DNA of 64,000 nucleotides from Actinomycetospora callitridis (GCF_028737265.1 NZ_JAQZAK010000002.1:62001-126000); one strand, 5' to 3'. Shown: positions 9,330 to 22,517, counted from the stretch's first letter. A program made the numbers and translations. The notes: generated by a model from the sequence alone, not told the origin.

Positions 9330-9803
9330 TCAGGGACGCGCCGGGTCGACCTGGTCGGGGACGTCGGACGCGCCGGTGTGGCTGAACATGTAGTTCTCCA
9401 CCACCTGCACCTCCTCCTCGGTGACCTCGCCGTCGACGATCCGGTACGAGCGCAGCTCGTGCTCCTCGGGATCGCGGGTGCCGACGAGCACGTAGTGCGC
9501 GAACGGCTCCTGCGCCAGCGAGATGTCGGTGCGCGACGGGTACGGCTCGGTGGCGGTGTGCGAGTGGTAGACGACGACGGGGATCTCGTCGTTCGCGTCC
9601 ATCGCCTTGTAGACCTTCAGCTGCTCCATCGAGTCGAAGCGGTAGAAGGTGGGCGACCGCTCGGCGTTCTCCATCGGCACGAAGCGCTCGGGCCGGTCGG
9701 AGCCGTCGTCGGGGCCCGCGAGGATGCCGCAGGCCTCGTCCGGGTGGTCCCGGCGGGCGTGCGCGACCATCTGCTCGACGAGGTCGGCCCGGATCACCAG
9801 CAC
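9330..9803 (-). CDS. mec: Mec, JAMM-type zinc peptidase for CysO
   Basis: This 157-residue M67-family metalloprotease removes cysteine from the CysO-cysteine adduct. The JAMM signature is complete: Glu23 in DEACG, then His80-x-His82 with Ser90 and Asp93 in HSHTATEPYPSRTD. It lies upstream of cysO (130 bp gap, longer than elsewhere in the cluster) on the same strand. With the CysO C-terminal extension seen here it may also have a maturation role, cutting after Gly-Gly. GTG start at 9803. Confidence 0.95.
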   Translation of the reverse strand: MLVIRADLVEQMVAHARRDHPDEACGILAGPDDGSDRPERFVPMENAERSPTFYRFDSMEQLKVYKAMDANDEIPVVVYHSHTATEPYPSRTDISLAQEPFAHYVLVGTRDPEEHELRSYRIVDGEVTEEEVQVVENYMFSHTGASDVPDQVDPARP

Positions 9804-9842
9804 GCCTCCAGTCTACGGAAGACCGCTGGACCGCGTCGGACC

Positions 9843-10400
9843 TCAGCCCGTCAGCGTCATCACCAACGAGTCCTGCAACCAGGTCAGCCAGTGGTACACG
9901 GGCAGGTGGTCGGCGCGCGGGTCGTCGGCGGGCAGCTGCTCGGGCATGTCCTCGGTCACCTCGAGCGCGACGCCCAGCGCGAGTCGCACGTCGTTGATCG
10001 CCGCCAGCCACTCCTCGGCCTGTGACGGCGCCAGCTCCACCCGCCCGCCCCCGGCCGGGCAGGTGGCGAGCACCGTCGCGATGGCCGCCCGCTTGGCCTC
10101 GATCAGCTCGGGCTCGCGCATCGAGCGCAGCGCCGACGAGAGGTCGTCGGCGTCCTTCTCGTCCGACGAGGCGAAGTCGGGCAGCAGGCGCGCGAGCACC
10201 GGGTCCTCGGGCGGGGTGGACGGGCCGGTGCGGATGCCGGTGAGGGAGGCGAGCTCGTCGTCGGGCGCCTCGGCGCCGCGGCCGGTGAGCATCTGCTCGA
10301 TCTGGCCCATGAGCCCCCGCAGCACCGACGCCTCGGGCCGCTCGAGCACCGCGACGTAGCGCACGCGGTCACCACGGCCCTGCCGTCTCCAGGCCTTCAC
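9843..10400 (-). CDS. DUF2017 family protein
   Basis: This 185-residue soluble protein matches by position M. tuberculosis Rv1332 and the DUF2017 family. The C-terminal half has the conserved pattern WLAAINDVRLALG and ends with YHWLTWLQDSLV. The gene follows clpS by 5 bp, a conserved association in actinobacteria that hints at a role with Clp proteolysis, but no function is established. The GTG at 10400 directly follows the clpS stop; longer in-frame extensions run through clpS and were rejected. Confidence 0.85.
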   Translation of the reverse strand: MKAWRRQGRGDRVRYVAVLERPEASVLRGLMGQIEQMLTGRGAEAPDDELASLTGIRTGPSTPPEDPVLARLLPDFASSDEKDADDLSSALRSMREPELIEAKRAAIATVLATCPAGGGRVELAPSQAEEWLAAINDVRLALGVALEVTEDMPEQLPADDPRADHLPVYHWLTWLQDSLVMTLTG

Positions 10401-10405
10401 CTGCG

Positions 10406-10765
10406 CTAGCTCGCCCGCTGCATGGTCGCCCAGAGGCCCGCCGCGTGGAGGCGGGACACGTCGCCCTCGACCTTCTCGCGGCTGCCCGACGACACGGTGG
10501 CGCGCCCCTTGTGGTGCACGTCGAGCATCAGCGCGGTGGCCTTGGCCTTGTCGTAGCCGAAGAGCTTCTGGAGCACGTAGGTGACGTACGACATGAGGTT
10601 GACGGGGTCGTTCCAGACGATGGTCTGCCAGGGGGTGTCGGCGAGGGTGGCCTCGTCGGCGGCCTCCTCGGTCCGCTCGTCGACCTCCGGCTCGGCCGGG
10701 GCGGACAGACGGACGTCGGGCGGCACGACGCGCGGCGGAGCTGCCGCACCGGGGGCCGGAGACAT
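10406..10765 (-). CDS. clpS: ClpS, Clp protease adaptor
   Basis: This protein of about 119 residues delivers N-degron substrates to ClpC/ClpA-ClpP. The conserved ClpS fold is seen from [15 protein letters not shown] through [13 protein letters not shown] to AAGLWATMQ. The first half is a Pro/Ala/Glu-rich unstructured tail. ATG at 10765 is chosen; the in-frame extension to 10801 has an implausible sequence. It is the first gene of the long minus-strand block and is divergent from pncB (68 bp). Confidence 0.93.
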   Translation of the reverse strand: MSPAPGAAAPPRVVPPDVRLSAPAEPEVDERTEEAADEATLADTPWQTIVWNDPVNLMSYVTYVLQKLFGYDKAKATALMLDVHHKGRATVSSGSREKVEGDVSRLHAAGLWATMQRAS

Positions 10766-10833
10766 GCGTCCATCGTGACACCCCGGACGCCCGGGCCGCA
10801 CGGGGACCGGCCGCTCCCGCCTACCCTGACCCC

Positions 10834-12126
10834 GTGACGTTCCCGGGGCCCAGTACCGCGCTCCTGACCGACCAGTACGAGCTCACGATGCTCGACGCCG
10901 CCCTCACCGACGGCACCGCGCAGCGGCGGTGCACGTTCGAGGTGTTCGCGCGGAGCCTGCCCCACGGCCGCCGCTACGGGGTCGTGGCCGGGATCCCGCG
11001 GCTGCTGGACGGGCTGGCGCGGTTCACGTTCGACGACGCCGAGCTCGCGGTCCTGCACAGCGCCGGCTCCGTCAACGACCGGACCGCGGAGTTCCTGTCG
11101 GGACACCGCTTCGGTGGCGACATCACCGGCTATCAGGAGGGCGAGCTGTACTTCCCGGGCTCGCCGGTGCTCTCGGTGACCGGGACCTTCGCCGAGTGCG
11201 TGCTGCTCGAGACCTTCGTGCTCTCGGTGCTCAACCACGACTGCGCCGTGGCCTCGGCCGCCGCGCGCATGACCACGGCCGCGAACAACCGCCCGCTGAT
11301 CGAGATGGGCTCCCGCCGCACCCACGAGGAGGCGGCGGTCGCGTCGGCGCGGGCGGCCTACCTCGCCGGCTTCGCCGCCACCTCGAACCTCGAGGCCCAC
11401 CGCCGCTGGGGGGTGCCGACGACGGGCACGAGCGCGCACGCGTTCACGCTGCTGCACGACACGGAGGCGGACGCGTTCCGCGCGCAGGTCGAGGCACTGG
11501 GCGTCGGCACCACGCTGCTCGTCGACACCTACGACATCACCCAGGGCATCGCGACCGCCATCGAGGTCGCGGGCACCGGGCTCGGCGCGGTCCGCATCGA
11601 CTCCGGGGACATCGGTGTGCTCGCCCAGAGCGCTCGCGACCAGCTCGACGAGCTCGGGGCGACCCGCACCCGCGTCGTCATCTCCGGCGACCTCGACGAG
11701 CACTCGATCGCCGCCCTGCGCGCCGAGCCCGTCGACGCCTACGGGGTCGGCACCTCGGTGGTCACCGGCTCCGGGGCGCCCGCCGCCGGCATGGTCTACA
11801 AGCTCGTCGAGGTCGAGGGCCGGCCCGTCGCCAAGCGCAGCTCGTCGAAGGAGTCGCGCGGCGGGGCGAAGTCGGCGCTGCGCCGCCACAAGCCGACCGG
11901 CACGGCCGTCGAGGAGGTCGTGCACCGCCTCGACGCCGACGTCGAGCGCGGCGAGCACGACCGCGTCGTCCCCGTCCCGCTGCTGGTCAAGGGCGAGCCG
12001 ACGGGCGACCAGCCGACCCTCGACGAATCTCGTGAGCACCTGCGCCGCGGCCTGGTCGCCGTCCCGTGGGAGGGGCTCAAGCTCTCCCGCGGCGAGCCGG
12101 CGATCCCGACGACGTTCATTCCCTGA
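10834..12126 (+). CDS. pncB: nicotinate phosphoribosyltransferase
   Basis: This 430-residue NAD-salvage enzyme converts nicotinate and PRPP to nicotinate mononucleotide. The N terminus [11 protein letters not shown], the GSRR segment ([12 protein letters not shown]), [25 protein letters not shown] and GVGTSVVTG are all family motifs. GTG start at 10834. The stop TGA (12124-12126) forms the first three bases of a 59-bp repeat. It is followed by pncA, so nicotinamide can be deamidated and fed into the same route. Confidence 0.95.
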   Translation: MTFPGPSTALLTDQYELTMLDAALTDGTAQRRCTFEVFARSLPHGRRYGVVAGIPRLLDGLARFTFDDAELAVLHSAGSVNDRTAEFLSGHRFGGDITGYQEGELYFPGSPVLSVTGTFAECVLLETFVLSVLNHDCAVASAAARMTTAANNRPLIEMGSRRTHEEAAVASARAAYLAGFAATSNLEAHRRWGVPTTGTSAHAFTLLHDTEADAFRAQVEALGVGTTLLVDTYDITQGIATAIEVAGTGLGAVRIDSGDIGVLAQSARDQLDELGATRTRVVISGDLDEHSIAALRAEPVDAYGVGTSVVTGSGAPAAGMVYKLVEVEGRPVAKRSSSKESRGGAKSALRRHKPTGTAVEEVVHRLDADVERGEHDRVVPVPLLVKGEPTGDQPTLDESREHLRRGLVAVPWEGLKLSRGEPAIPTTFIP

Positions 12127-12182
12127 ATGCAAGCCCTGCGTCCACGCTGGCGTTCAACGCCAGGAAAGCCGCGTCGATCACC
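12124..12182 (+). repeat. 59-bp dispersed repeat, copy 1
   Basis: This sequence matches the reverse complement of 14944-15002 at 53 of 59 positions. It starts exactly with the pncB stop codon. It contains a small hairpin CTGGCG-TTCAA-CGCCAG. Copy 2 lies in opposite orientation after the ATP-grasp gene, so pncA and dinG are enclosed by inverted copies 2.8 kb apart. Confidence 0.85.
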
Positions 12183-12208
12183 GACGGCGCGCGCCTACGC
12201 TCGGGCTC

Positions 12209-12778
12209 ATGACGACCGCGCTGATCGTGGTGGACGTGCAGCTGGACTTCTGTGAGGGCGGCTCGATGGGCGTCGACGGCGGGGCCGCGACCGCCGCCGC
12301 GATCAGCCGGTTCCTCGCGACCGAGGGCCGCGGGTTCGCGCACGTCGTCGCCAGCCGCGACTACCACGAGGACCCGGGCGATCACTTCTCGTCGACACCC
12401 GACTTCGTCGACACCTGGCCGCCGCACTGCCGCGTCGGGCACGCGGGCGCGGCGTTCCACCCCGACCTCGACGTCCACCGCCTCGAGGAGGTCTTCTCGA
12501 AGGGCCAGTTCGTGGCGGCCTACTCGGCGTTCGAGGGCCGCGCCACCGACGGGCAGCCGCTGGCGCCGTGGCTGCGCGCCCGGGGCGTCGACGCCGTCGA
12601 GGTCGTCGGGATCGCCACCGACCACTGCGTGCGGGCGACGGCGCTCGACGCGGTGCGCGCGGGCTTCGCGACCACCGTGCGCCTCGACCTCACCGCCGGC
12701 GTCCTGCCACGCACCACCGCCCGCGCGCAGGAGGAGATGGCCGGCGCCGGCGTCGCGCTCACCGGGACGCCGCGCTGA
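12209..12778 (+). CDS. pncA: nicotinamidase
   Basis: This 189-residue isochorismatase-fold amidase hydrolyses nicotinamide to nicotinate and in mycobacteria activates pyrazinamide. The catalytic triad is visible as Asp9 (VVDVQ), Lys98 (FSKGQ) and Cys140 (ATDHCVRA). Metal ligands fit Asp51, His53 and His59 in SRDYHEDPGDHF. ATG at 12209 gives the normal N terminus MTTALIVVDVQ; upstream in-frame sequence belongs to pncB in another frame. It lies between pncB and dinG. Confidence 0.96.
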   Translation: MTTALIVVDVQLDFCEGGSMGVDGGAATAAAISRFLATEGRGFAHVVASRDYHEDPGDHFSSTPDFVDTWPPHCRVGHAGAAFHPDLDVHRLEEVFSKGQFVAAYSAFEGRATDGQPLAPWLRARGVDAVEVVGIATDHCVRATALDAVRAGFATTVRLDLTAGVLPRTTARAQEEMAGAGVALTGTPR

Positions 12779-12868
12779 CCGCCCACGACCGGCTGCTGTG
12801 GGAGCCGGGTCCGTGGATTCGGTGCGTCCCGAGGGAACCGATCGGCCCGGCTCGTAGTCTGAACCGTC

Positions 12869-14935
12869 GTGGGGCAGACGAGCACGGCGACGGGCCCGCC
12901 CCCGGTGGCCGAGCTGCTCGCCGCAGCGGTGTCGGCCCTGGGCGGCAGCGAGCGCGAGGGCCAGCAGCAGATGGCGGGCGCGGTGGAACGGTCACTGCGC
13001 ACGGGCGAGCACCTGGCGGTGCAGGCCGGGACGGGCACGGGGAAGTCCCTGGCCTACCTCGTGCCCGCGATCCGGCACGCGCTCGAGTCCGAGCAGGCGG
13101 TCGTTGTGTCGACGGCGACGATCGCCCTGCAGACCCAGCTCGTCGACCGCGACCTCCCCCGCCTGACCAAGGCCCTCCAGCCGGTGCTCGGGCGCGAGCC
13201 GACGTTCGCGATCCTCAAGGGCCGGGCCAACTACCTCTGCAAGCACAAGATCGAGAGCGGGGCCCAGGCCGCTGCGGACGATCCCGGCGACGAGCAGCTG
13301 TTCGACCCGTTCCAGGTCTCCGCGCTGGGCCGCCAGGTCACCCGGCTGCACGAGTGGGCCGAGCAGACGACCACCGGCGACCGCGACGAGCTGGTCCCCG
13401 GCGTCCCCGACCGCGCGTGGCGCCAGGTGTCGGTGTCCGCCCGCGAGTGCCTCGGCGCCTCGCGCTGCCCCGTCGCCGAGGACTGCTTCTCCGAGCACGC
13501 GCGCCGCGCCGCCGGCAGCGCGGACGTCGTCGTCACCAACCACGCGATGCTCGCGATCGACGCCATCGAGGGACGCGCGGTGCTCCCCGACCACGACGTG
13601 GTCGTCGTCGACGAGGCGCACAACCTCGTCGACCGCGTGACGTCGGTGGCCACCGGCGAGCTCACCGCGGCCGCCGTGAGCGCCGCGGCCCGCCGCTGCG
13701 GGAAGCTCGTCGACCAGGCGTTGTCCGACGCGCTGCTCGACGCGGGCGAGGGACTCGACACCGTGCTCGCCGAGGTCGTCCCGGGACGTTGGGAGCGGCT
13801 GCCCGAGGGCGTCGGGCGGATGCTGACGGGGATCCGTGACGCGTCCTGGTCGTGCCGCCAGGCGCTCGGTCCCGACCGGGAGAAGGGCGGCCGGGACGAC
13901 GACGCCACAGCGCGGAAGTTCGCGCTGGCGCTGGTCGAGGAGGTGCACGACGTCGCGGGGCGCCTGCTCACCGCGTTCGACCGCGAGGACCCCGCGACAC
14001 GCCCCGACGTCGTGTGGTGCTCCGAGACCGAGCGCAACTCCACGCGGACGCGCGCGCTGCACGTCGCGCCGCTCTCGGTGGCGGGGCTGCTCGCGAGCCG
14101 GCTGTTCGGGCGCTCGACGGTGGTGCTGACGTCGGCGACGCTCGCACTCGGGGGCTCGTTCGACGCCCTGGCGCGGCAGTGGGGTCTCCCGGCCGGGGGG
14201 CCGGCGAAGATCCAGGAACCGATCCCCGACGACGGGTCGGGGCACGGCAACGACCCCGCGACCAACCTCGTCTGGCACGGGCTCGACGTCGGCTCGCCGT
14301 TCGCGCACGGCAAGGCCGGCATCCTCTACGTGGCGCGGCACCTGCCGCCGCCGGGTCGCGACGGGCTGTCGCCGGCGTGCCTCGACGAGATCGAGGCCCT
14401 CGTGCGCGCCGCGGGCGGCCGGGCGCTGGGGCTGTTCTCGTCGATGCGCGCCGCGAAGCAGGCCGCCGAGGACCTGCGCACCCGCTGGGACGGCACCGTG
14501 CTCTGCCAGGGCGACGACGCGACGGGCACGCTCGTGACGAAGTTCGCCGCCGACGTGGAGAGCGTGCTGTTCGGGACGCTGTCGCTGTGGCAGGGCGTCG
14601 ACGTACCGGGTGAGTCGCTCCAGCTCGTCATGATCGACCGCATCCCGTTCCCCCGGCCCGACGACCCGCTGGTCTCCGCGCGCCAGCGAGCGGTGGACGC
14701 CCGGGGTGGCAACGGCTTCCTCACCGTCTCGGCCACCCACGCCGCGCTGCTGCTCGCCCAGGGCGCGGGGCGGCTGCTGCGCGGGACCGGCGACCGCGGC
14801 GTGGTCGCGCTGCTCGACTCGCGCGTGGCGACGAAGCAGTACGGGGGCTTCCTGCGCGGCTCGTTGCCACCGTTCTGGAGCACGCAGGACCCGGCGGTCG
14901 TGCGGGGAGCCCTGGAGCGGCTGCGGGGCGCCTGA
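12869..14935 (+). CDS. dinG: DinG/XPD-family ATP-dependent helicase
   Basis: This 688-residue superfamily 2 helicase carries Walker A AGTGTGKS (53-60) and the DEAH box (248-251). Four cysteines, Cys124, Cys194, Cys200 and Cys206, lie between them, the position of the 4Fe-4S domain in XPD/DinG helicases. The C-terminal motor half contains TSATLALGG, LWQGVDVPG and QGAGRLLRG. It probably unwinds D-loops, R-loops or G-quadruplex DNA in repair. GTG start at 12869. M. tuberculosis Rv1329c-Rv1330c shows the same dinG-pncB neighbourhood. Confidence 0.93.
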   Translation: MGQTSTATGPPPVAELLAAAVSALGGSEREGQQQMAGAVERSLRTGEHLAVQAGTGTGKSLAYLVPAIRHALESEQAVVVSTATIALQTQLVDRDLPRLTKALQPVLGREPTFAILKGRANYLCKHKIESGAQAAADDPGDEQLFDPFQVSALGRQVTRLHEWAEQTTTGDRDELVPGVPDRAWRQVSVSARECLGASRCPVAEDCFSEHARRAAGSADVVVTNHAMLAIDAIEGRAVLPDHDVVVVDEAHNLVDRVTSVATGELTAAAVSAAARRCGKLVDQALSDALLDAGEGLDTVLAEVVPGRWERLPEGVGRMLTGIRDASWSCRQALGPDREKGGRDDDATARKFALALVEEVHDVAGRLLTAFDREDPATRPDVVWCSETERNSTRTRALHVAPLSVAGLLASRLFGRSTVVLTSATLALGGSFDALARQWGLPAGGPAKIQEPIPDDGSGHGNDPATNLVWHGLDVGSPFAHGKAGILYVARHLPPPGRDGLSPACLDEIEALVRAAGGRALGLFSSMRAAKQAAEDLRTRWDGTVLCQGDDATGTLVTKFAADVESVLFGTLSLWQGVDVPGESLQLVMIDRIPFPRPDDPLVSARQRAVDARGGNGFLTVSATHAALLLAQGAGRLLRGTGDRGVVALLDSRVATKQYGGFLRGSLPPFWSTQDPAVVRGALERLRGA

Positions 14936-14943
14936 GTGCGGCG

Positions 14944-15002
14944 AGTGATCGAAGCGGCTTTCCTGGCGCTGAATGCAAGCGTGGACGCAGGGCTTGCACT
15001 CA
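14944..15002 (-). repeat. 59-bp dispersed repeat, copy 2 (inverted)
   Basis: Read on the minus strand this element is 53/59 identical to 12124-12182. Again its first three bases are the stop codon of the gene that reads into it, here the ATP-grasp gene (TGA at 15002-15000). It carries GCAAGC...GCTTGC as a possible stem. It also starts 9 bp after the dinG stop, so it sits between convergent genes and may work as a transcription end or as a REP-like element. Confidence 0.85.
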
Positions 15003-15841
15003 CAGTGCGGCGAGGAGGGCCTCCGCGAGGCGGTCCGGGGCGCCCGGGGCGCGGCGGAGGAACAGCTCCGGCTCGATGAGCTCGAGCTCCATCACCACCG
15101 GCTCGCCGTCGAGGCGCACGAGGTCGACGCGGGCGGCGACGAGGGCGTCCGGGGCCCCCGGCGCGCACGCCAGGGCGGCCTCGGCGACCTCGACCTCGCG
15201 GCTCGTCGGGGTGTGGTCCTCGAGCACGCCGCCGTGCTTCTCGTGCACGAGGAAGCCGCCGGCGGCCGGGAGCTTGCGCACCGCGTGCGACCACGTCGCC
15301 CCGATCCGGATCAGCGACACCTCGCCGTCGCGCCCAATGCTCTCGACGGCCGGTTGGACGAGCACGTCGCCGCCGGCGAGCAGCTCGGCGACGGTGTCGT
15401 GCAGGTCCGGCGCGGTCCCCAGGTGCGTGCCGCGACCGCCCGCGGAGACGGCGGGCTTGACGACGAGGGCGCCGGCCCCGAGGTCGTCGGGCACCGCCGA
15501 GCCGGCGTCGAGCAGGGTCGTCGGCACCACCGGCACCCCGGCGTCGGCGAGCTCGGTGAGGTAGCGCTTGTGGCTGTTCCAGGTGAGCACGGCGAGCGGG
15601 TTGACCAGCCCGGTCGTGGCCTCGACGCCACCCGCCCAGGCGAGGAAGTCGTCGCGGCGCTCGGTGTAGTCCCAGGTGGTGCGCACGACGACGAGGTCGG
15701 CACCGGCCCAGTCGACGGCGTCGTCGTCCCACGACGCGTCGGTGGCGTCGACACCCCGGGCGGCGAGCGCGTCGACCAGCGGGCGGGTCTCGATCTCGGA
15801 GCGCTCGCTGCGCACCCGGGAGCCCGCGACGACGACCCGGG

Positions 15842-15845
<4 letters not shown>
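15000..15845 (-). CDS. ATP-grasp domain ligase
   Basis: This 281-residue protein resembles the RimK/glutathione-synthetase side of the ATP-grasp superfamily. VRTTWDYTERRDDFLAW and NPLAVLTWNSHKRYL in the N-terminal half match the group that includes the cyclo-ligase DcsG. ATP-site elements are LVVKPAVSAGGRGTHLG and the metal ligands in RVDLVRLDG and VMELELIEPELF. It should join a carboxylate to an amine or thiol with ATP, but the substrate is unknown. GTG 15845 overlaps the stop of the PTH2-like gene by 4 bp. Confidence 0.8.
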
Positions 15846-19655
<3,810 letters not shown>

Positions 19656-19811
19656 GAGGGCCTCCTGCTCACGATGGGTCTCCTCCACCCCGGCGGCCGT
19701 CCGGCCGCTCGTGCGGACGTCAAGGATCGTAACCGCCGTACGGCCCCGTGGCTCGCCGGGTGAGCCCTTCAACGACGATCGGTCGTAGACCAGCCACGAC
19801 GCGGGCCGGGG

Positions 19812-20555
19812 TCAGGCCCGTGCGCGGTCCGGGGCCGTGCCCCGGTCGGTCTCGGGTCGCTCGCCGGTGCGGATCACCGGCAGTCGCTCGACGACGCCCG
19901 ATGCGCCGGCCAGCGCGTCGTCGACCGCCGTCAGGACGCCGTCCGCGCGTCCGCCGAGGGCCTCCCCCACCTGCTGGAGCCGGTCGCGGGCCCGGTCGAG
20001 GACCGTCAGCGGCAGCGCGGAGAGGACCTGGCCCGGCGGGCGCCGCGACACGACGGGGTGCGGCCGCGTGGGCGACGTCAGGCGCAGGAGGCCCCACTGC
20101 AGCCCGAGCGCTCGCAGCTGCCACGGGCCGAGCTCCTGCTGCAGGCGCGGGAGCAGGTCGTCCTCCTCGCTGCGCACGTCCTCGTCGAGGGCGGCGAACG
20201 TCCGCTCCATCAGCTCGGCGTGCTCGGGGTCGGACGGGCTCGAGCGGTCCAGCCGGCTGACGAGCTCGTCCACCTCCTGGTGCTCCTGCTCGATGTGCAG
20301 GCTCAGCGGATCGCCCTCGGGCAGGACCCGGCGCGCGGCGGGGAAGAGCACCGCCTCCTCGGCGAAGGCGTGGGTGAACACGAGCCGGGCGAGGGCGCGC
20401 AGGGCCACCTCGTGCTCGACGCCGCCGGCGGCGAGCGTCCGGCGGGCACGGTCCATCAGCCGGTCCAGCCGCTCGTGGTCGCGGCGCTGCAGGGTCAGGA
20501 TGCTCAGCGGCCCGCCCATGTCGGCGGTGTCCTGGTGGGCGATCGAGGTCGTCAC
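19812..20555 (-). CDS. hemerythrin HHE-domain protein
   Basis: This 247-residue protein has an N-terminal HHE cation-binding domain: histidines and acids in RRDHERLD, FTHAFAEEAVLFP, HIEQEHQEVDEL and EEDDLLP (about residues 20-125) fit a non-haem di-iron four-helix bundle. The C-terminal ~110 residues are basic then Ala/Gly-rich, with a DRARDRLQQVGEALGG helix, and are not recognised. It may sense or bind O2 or NO. GTG 20555 follows a GAGGA ribosome site. Its neighbour ctaD suggests a respiratory or oxygen link, but they are separate transcription units (155 bp). Confidence 0.8.
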   Translation of the reverse strand: MTTSIAHQDTADMGGPLSILTLQRRDHERLDRLMDRARRTLAAGGVEHEVALRALARLVFTHAFAEEAVLFPAARRVLPEGDPLSLHIEQEHQEVDELVSRLDRSSPSDPEHAELMERTFAALDEDVRSEEDDLLPRLQQELGPWQLRALGLQWGLLRLTSPTRPHPVVSRRPPGQVLSALPLTVLDRARDRLQQVGEALGGRADGVLTAVDDALAGASGVVERLPVIRTGERPETDRGTAPDRARA

Positions 20556-20716
20556 GCGTCCTCCTCGGGCAACGGCGCGCAGCGGGGAGGCGGGCATCCC
20601 GGGGTCGCTGCGGCGATCGGTGCGCGGACGGCTCGGGCTCGACACGATCCGGCGGAGCCCTGGCCATACCCGATCGCCCGCGGGCGCGAACGACCCCGGG
20701 CACGACGCACGAGAAA

Positions 20717-20742
20717 GGGCCGTCGCCCTGCGGCGACGGCCC
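20717..20742 (-). terminator. Rho-independent terminator of tRNA-Ala
   Basis: GGGCCGTCGCC and GGCGACGGCCC form a perfect 11-bp stem with a 4-nt loop. On the minus strand it is followed by TTTCTCGT, a weak U-tract. It lies 40 bp downstream of the tRNA-Ala gene, which it probably terminates. Confidence 0.8.
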
Positions 20743-20781
20743 TCGGTCCTGCTGCTGATGTGTGCCGGTGATCGGCGTGGG

Positions 20782-20854
20782 TGGAGCTGAGGGGACTCGA
20801 ACCCCTGACCCTCACACTGCCAGTGTGATGCGCTACCAGCTGCGCCACAGCCCC
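20782..20854 (-). tRNA. tRNA-Ala(GGC)
   Basis: This 73-nt cloverleaf has anticodon loop CTGGCAG with GGC at positions 34-36. The acceptor stem GGGGCTG/CAGCTCC contains the G3-U70 pair that is the alanine identity element. The D arm and T loop TTCGAGT are normal, and no CCA is encoded. Confidence 0.96.
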
Positions 20855-20918
20855 AACGCGAGGGAACGTTACACGCCGGTGGACGTCGCCCGACGCCGGG
20901 GGGTCGGCGCCGATCTCC

Positions 20919-22517
20919 CTAGAAGCGGTCGCGGTGCTGCTCCTGCTCGAGGACGGCCTCGAGGTCCTTGAGCCGGTCCATGGTCGCCACCGACCGGGCG
21001 GTGCGCTGGTTGGCGCGCAGCAGGTCCTGGTGGCGGTGCACGAACTGCCAGTAGCCGGCGGTGAACGGGCAGGCCTTCTCCCCCACCCGCACCTTGGGGT
21101 CGAAGACGCAGTCGCCGCAGTGGTCGCTCATCTTGTTGATGTAGGCGCCGCCCGAGGAGTAGGGCTTCGTGGCCAGCTTCCCGCCGTCGGCGTGCTGGCT
21201 CATGCCGACGACGTTGGGCGGCATCACCCACGCGAAGCCGTCGACGAACGACGTCGTGAACCACTCGGACAGGGCGCCCGGCCGGTACTCGCGCTGCAGG
21301 GCGTGGTTGCCCAGCACCATGAGCCGCGGGATGTGGTGCACCCAGCCGCGGTCGCGCACGCCCTTGAGGGTCTCCGAGAGGCACGCCGCGCTGACGGCGT
21401 CGCCGTCGAGCTCGGTCCACCACGTCGGCAGCGGCGTCCGGTGGTCCATCTCGTTGCGCGTCGAGTAGCCCTTGCCGAAGTGCCAGTACAGGTGCCAGAT
21501 GTACTCCCGCCACCCGAGGATCTGGCGCACGAACCCCTCGACGGAGTTCAGGCGAGCCTCGCCGTCGCGGTACGCCTGCTCGGCGGCGTGCACGGCCTCG
21601 AGGGGGTGCAGCACGCCGAGGTTCTGGGGCACCGAGAGCAGCGAGTGCGCCATCCACGGGTCGCCGGAGAGGATCGCGTCCTCGTAGGGCCCGAACGTGT
21701 CGAGCCGGTGCTCGACGAAGTGACGCAGGGCCGTGCGGGCCTCGTCGGGGGTCACCGCGAACAGCCGCGGTCCGTCGGCCCCGACGGTCGGCAGGTCCAT
21801 CCCGTCGAGGTCGTCGCGCACCTGCGCGTCGATCCCGTCCTCGGTGGGCCACCAGGGGTCGGTCACCCCCAGGGTCTGCGCACCCTTCGGCGGCGACTCC
21901 CGGTTGTCGTGGTCGAGGTTCCACTTCCCCCCGACCGGCGACTCACCCTCCATGAGCACGTCGAAGCGCCGCCGCTGGTTGCGGTAGAAGTTCTCCATCG
22001 TGAACGACGAGTCGTCACCGGCCCACGACTCGAACTCCGCGCGGGGCCGCGCGAACGTCGTGGGCGGGAGCACCGCCTCGACCAGCCCCTCCGCGCGCAG
22101 GCCCTCGACGAACTCGACGGCGGTGTGCGACGTCGGCTGGTGCACCACCACCGGACGGCCGACCTTCTCCAGCGCCTCACGGTAGGTCGTCGTGCGGTGG
22201 TACGTGGACCGGTCGCCGAGCTCGTCGTCGAGGTGGCGCATGCCCGAGAGCAGCAGGTGCAGCTTCTGGCGGTGGTAGCGCCGCCGGCGCAGCACGGCCG
22301 ACGACTCGACGAGGACGACCTCGCGCTCGGCGTGCTGGGGCAGCCCGTGCACCGCGGGGCCGAGCTGGTCGCCGAACACCCAGAGCGGCGCCGTCGGATC
22401 GACGCCCTCGAGGGCGGCGTCGATCCCGGGGGCGTGGGTGTCGGTCACACCATCTGGCACACCATCGGGCACACCATCTGGGACGCCGTCCGGCACGTCC
22501 CCGGCGCGGCGGGTCAT
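20919..22517 (-). CDS. iron-sulfur cryptochrome/photolyase (FeS-BCP, PhrB-like)
   Basis: This 532-residue flavoprotein belongs to the FeS-BCP/CryPro class whose PhrB member repairs (6-4) photoproducts with blue light. Cysteines 379, 467, 470 and 483 have spacings 88-3-13, equal to the four 4Fe-4S ligands of PhrB (350, 438, 441, 454 as I recall). Family segments WVFGDQLG, SRAEFESW-like PRAEFESWAGDDSSF, WNLDHDNR, REYIWHLYW and GMSQHADGG are present. The N terminus holds four tandem PDGV units before the fold begins at about residue 44. The ATG overlaps the stop of the upstream MFS gene by 4 bp, so the two are cotranscribed. Confidence 0.92.
   Translation of the reverse strand: MTRRAGDVPDGVPDGVPDGVPDGVTDTHAPGIDAALEGVDPTAPLWVFGDQLGPAVHGLPQHAEREVVLVESSAVLRRRRYHRQKLHLLLSGMRHLDDELGDRSTYHRTTTYREALEKVGRPVVVHQPTSHTAVEFVEGLRAEGLVEAVLPPTTFARPRAEFESWAGDDSSFTMENFYRNQRRRFDVLMEGESPVGGKWNLDHDNRESPPKGAQTLGVTDPWWPTEDGIDAQVRDDLDGMDLPTVGADGPRLFAVTPDEARTALRHFVEHRLDTFGPYEDAILSGDPWMAHSLLSVPQNLGVLHPLEAVHAAEQAYRDGEARLNSVEGFVRQILGWREYIWHLYWHFGKGYSTRNEMDHRTPLPTWWTELDGDAVSAACLSETLKGVRDRGWVHHIPRLMVLGNHALQREYRPGALSEWFTTSFVDGFAWVMPPNVVGMSQHADGGKLATKPYSSGGAYINKMSDHCGDCVFDPKVRVGEKACPFTAGYWQFVHRHQDLLRANQRTARSVATMDRLKDLEAVLEQEQHRDRF
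22445..22495 (-). repeat. 12-bp tandem repeat in the 5' end of the photolyase gene
   Basis: Four copies of a 12-bp unit encode Pro-Asp-Gly-Val repeats at residues 9-24 of the photolyase. They precede the conserved domain, so copy number could vary without harming the fold; a later GTG in the repeat could also serve as start. Confidence 0.75.

Noticed and set aside
12124..15002. pncA-dinG as a transposon between inverted repeats
   Set aside because: The repeats are 59 bp, lie outside any transposase, and the enclosed genes are core genes in conserved order.
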